A DNA stretch of 27,166 nucleotides from contig JAQSXU010000048.1 in NCBI GenBank assembly GCA_029256485.1, forward strand, positions 1 to 27,166, read 5' to 3'. Shown one piece after another: positions 25,421-27,166 of this stretch; position 1 is the first letter of the stretch, and each line of letters starts with the position of its first letter. Under the pieces are notes generated by a model. It did not search any database. It was not told the origin of the DNA and worked only from the letters and a program-made list of their open reading frames with translations. The DNA is from Clostridiaceae bacterium. Its GTDB lineage: Bacteria; Bacillota_A; Clostridia; Clostridiales; Clostridiaceae. A program made the position numbers and the translations under genes.

Positions 25421-26971
25421 ATGGATAACGCAAAATATATTTATTTTATAATCATTGGTGTTATTATAGTAGCTATTGGTATAGTTGTTGATATATATTT
25501 AAAGAAAAACATATCACTGACAAAGATAGCTAATGCTGAAGAGGAGGCTCGAAAGCTGCTTGAAGAAGCTGCTAGAGAGGCTGAGGCAAAAAAGAAAGAA
25601 GCCATTTTGGAGGCTAAAGAGGAAGTCCATAGACAAAGAACTGATTTTGAGAAAGAATCTAGGGATAGAAGAAATGAAATTCAACGACTAGAAAGAAGAC
25701 TCATTCAAAGAGAAGAATCATTAGATAAAAAAGGCGACATGCTTGAAAAAAGAGAAGAAAACATAAATAAAAAACAGCAGGATATAGAAGAAATTGAAGC
25801 AAATGTTCAAAAGTTATATGCTTCTCAAAGACAGGAACTTGAAAAATTATCAGGATTATCTTCTGAAGAAGCAAAGGACTTATTATTAAAAGAAGTTGAA
25901 AAGGAAATAAAGCATGAATCTGCTGTATTAATTAAGGATATTGAAACGAAAGCCAAAGAAGAAGCCGATAAGAAAGCAAGAGAAATAATAACTTGTGCAA
26001 TACAACGTTGTGCTGCAGATCACGTTGCGGAAACTACAGTTTATGTTGTTGCTTTACCAAATGATGAAATGAAGGGCAGAATAATTGGTAGAGAAGGAAG
26101 AAATATTAGGACTCTGGAAACCTTAACAGGTGTTGATTTGATTATTGATGATACACCGGAAGCTGTAATTCTTTCAGGATTTGATCCTATTAGGAGAGAA
26201 GTAGCTAGAACAGCACTTGAAAAATTAATAGTTGATGGTAGAATTCATCCGGCAAGAATTGAAGAAATGGTTGAAAAGGCAAAAAAAGAAGTTGAAAATA
26301 ATATTCGAGAAGAAGGCGAACAAGCAACTTTTGAAACAGGAGTACATGGTCTACACATTGAATTAGTTAAATTATTAGGTAGATTAAAGTATAGAACTAG
26401 TTATGGTCAAAATGTATTAAAACATTCTATAGAAGTATCTTACCTTGCTGGACTTATGGCCTCAGAACTTGGTATGGATCCAACCCTTGCTAAAAGAGCT
26501 GGGCTGCTTCATGACATAGGCAAAGCAGTTGACCATGAGGTAGAGGGACCACATGCTATAATTGGTTCAGAAGTAGCAAAAAAATATCATGAATCTTCAA
26601 TTATTGTAAATGCAATAGCCGCTCATCATGGAGATGTTGAATATCAATCCTTGGAGGCTATTCTTGTGCAGGCTGCAGATGCTATATCAGCTGCTAGACC
26701 TGGTGCTAGAAGGGAAACTTTAGAAGCTTATATTAAAAGATTAGAAAAACTTGAAGAAATAGCAAATACTTGCGAAGGTGTAGAAAAGTCATATGCCATT
26801 CAAGCTGGAAGAGAAATCAGAATTATGGTTAAACCAGAAGAAATTGATGATGCTGGGTCTGTGGAAATGGCAAGGAGCATTGTAAAGAAGATTGAAAGTG
26901 AATTAGAATACCCTGGCCAAATTAAAGTTAATGTAATAAGAGAAACCCGTGCCATTGAATATGCTAAGTAG
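25421..26971 (+). CDS. rny: Ribonuclease Y
   Basis: Membrane-anchored endoribonuclease that starts decay of many mRNAs in Firmicutes. A single N-terminal membrane helix (about residues 5-27) is followed by a long coiled coil rich in Glu, Lys and Arg (about 35-195). A KH domain begins near residue 219 ([15 protein letters not shown]). The HD catalytic domain has [12 protein letters not shown] with the His-Asp pair at 364-365, and AAHHGD further on. Length 516 is typical. AAGGAGG precedes the ATG. In Bacillus ymdB lies between rny and spoVS; here spoVS follows directly. Confidence 0.97.
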   Translation: MDNAKYIYFIIIGVIIVAIGIVVDIYLKKNISLTKIANAEEEARKLLEEAAREAEAKKKEAILEAKEEVHRQRTDFEKESRDRRNEIQRLERRLIQREESLDKKGDMLEKREENINKKQQDIEEIEANVQKLYASQRQELEKLSGLSSEEAKDLLLKEVEKEIKHESAVLIKDIETKAKEEADKKAREIITCAIQRCAADHVAETTVYVVALPNDEMKGRIIGREGRNIRTLETLTGVDLIIDDTPEAVILSGFDPIRREVARTALEKLIVDGRIHPARIEEMVEKAKKEVENNIREEGEQATFETGVHGLHIELVKLLGRLKYRTSYGQNVLKHSIEVSYLAGLMASELGMDPTLAKRAGLLHDIGKAVDHEVEGPHAIIGSEVAKKYHESSIIVNAIAAHHGDVEYQSLEAILVQAADAISAARPGARRETLEAYIKRLEKLEEIANTCEGVEKSYAIQAGREIRIMVKPEEIDDAGSVEMARSIVKKIESELEYPGQIKVNVIRETRAIEYAK

Positions 26972-26994
26972 ATAAATTTATAAAAATACACAAT

Positions 26995-27052
26995 AATTCC
27001 TCTTAGATTTTGTAAATTTTAGAAAATTTACTGAATTTAAGAGGAATTTTTA
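26995..27052 (+). terminator. Long hairpin terminator after rny
   Basis: The outer stem AATTCCTCTTA (26995-27005) pairs perfectly with TAAGAGGAATT (27038-27048). Nested inside is GTAAATTTT (27012-27020) with AAAATTTAC (27023-27031). A T run follows. The right arm doubles as the -35 region of the spoVS promoter. Confidence 0.8.
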
Positions 27053-27068
27053 GTTAAATGTAGAATAT
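27040..27068 (+). promoter_or_regulatory. SigmaH promoter of spoVS
   Basis: AGAGGAATT (27040-27048), 11 bases, then GTAGAATAT (27060-27068). This fits every specified base of the Bacillus SigmaH consensus RnAGGAwWW-N11/12-RnnGAATWW. spoVS is a known SigmaH-dependent gene in Bacillus, so the match is biologically sensible. Confidence 0.8.
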
Positions 27069-27116
27069 TTAAACTAGTAGTAATAATTACAATTAAGATA
27101 ATTTAGGAGGTTCATT

Positions 27117-27166
27117 ATGGAAGTATTAAAAGTTTCAGCAAAATCAAGTCCAAATTCTGTGGCAGG
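27117..27166 (+). CDS. spoVS: Stage V sporulation protein S (start only)
   Basis: The window ends 50 bases into this gene. The visible residues, MEVLKVSAKSSPNSVAG, match the highly conserved N-terminus of SpoVS, an Alba-like protein of about 86 residues needed for spore coat assembly and passage through stage V. AGGAGG sits 6 bases before the ATG, and a SigmaH promoter lies upstream. The gene continues beyond the window; nothing about its remainder can be said. Confidence 0.93.
   Translation, partial: MEVLKVSAKSSPNSVA

Overview
The window is AT-rich chromosomal DNA from a spore-forming Firmicute, most likely a Clostridium sensu stricto or close relative. This rests on gene order (frr-uppS-cdsA-dxr-rseP-ispG, rimP-nusA-rnpM-infB-rbfA-nrnA-truB-ribF-rpsO-pnp, ymxG-ymxH-dapG-tepA-ftsK, rimO-pgsA-recA-rny-spoVS), strong AGGAGG ribosome binding sites, frequent TTG/GTG starts, a Bacillus-type SOS box, and sporulation genes (ymxH, spoVS). 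Every convincing gene is on the plus strand. I see no mobile element, CRISPR array, rRNA or tRNA.

Layout. Positions 8-5739 hold ribosome recycling (frr), undecaprenyl-diphosphate and CDP-diacylglycerol synthesis (uppS, cdsA), two non-mevalonate isoprenoid enzymes (dxr, ispG) and a site-2 protease (rseP). Hairpin terminators follow frr, cdsA and ispG. Positions 5740-6191 are a 452-base gap where clostridia normally carry polC (about 4.3 kb); only a short piece of the PolC C-terminus remains, followed by a promoter and two hairpins that lead into rimP. Positions 6192-13333 form the rimP-nusA-rnpM-infB-rbfA-nrnA-truB-ribF operon for ribosome maturation, transcription elongation, translation initiation, nanoRNA turnover, tRNA modification and flavin synthesis; the usual ylxQ between rnpM and infB is missing. 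rpsO has its own promoter and leader, then pnp. Positions 16020-19679 carry an M16 peptidase, YmxH, aspartokinase and a ClpP-like protein. Positions 19766-23935 carry ftsK/spoIIIE, rimO and pgsA. recA (SOS-regulated), rny and the first 50 bases of spoVS close the window.

Most genes are core housekeeping genes and look intact. The points worth a second look are places where the usual arrangement is broken. (1) The polC relic. (2) pgsA lacks a normal start codon and its first ten or so codons; it is joined almost directly to the end of rimO, and a well-placed ATT is the only plausible start. (3) ylxQ is lost, with a possible scrap left. (4) A consensus SigmaH promoter for spoVS has its -35 region inside the stem of the rny terminator. 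(5) The rpsO leader has two competing pairing partners. I do not see a multi-gene undescribed system.
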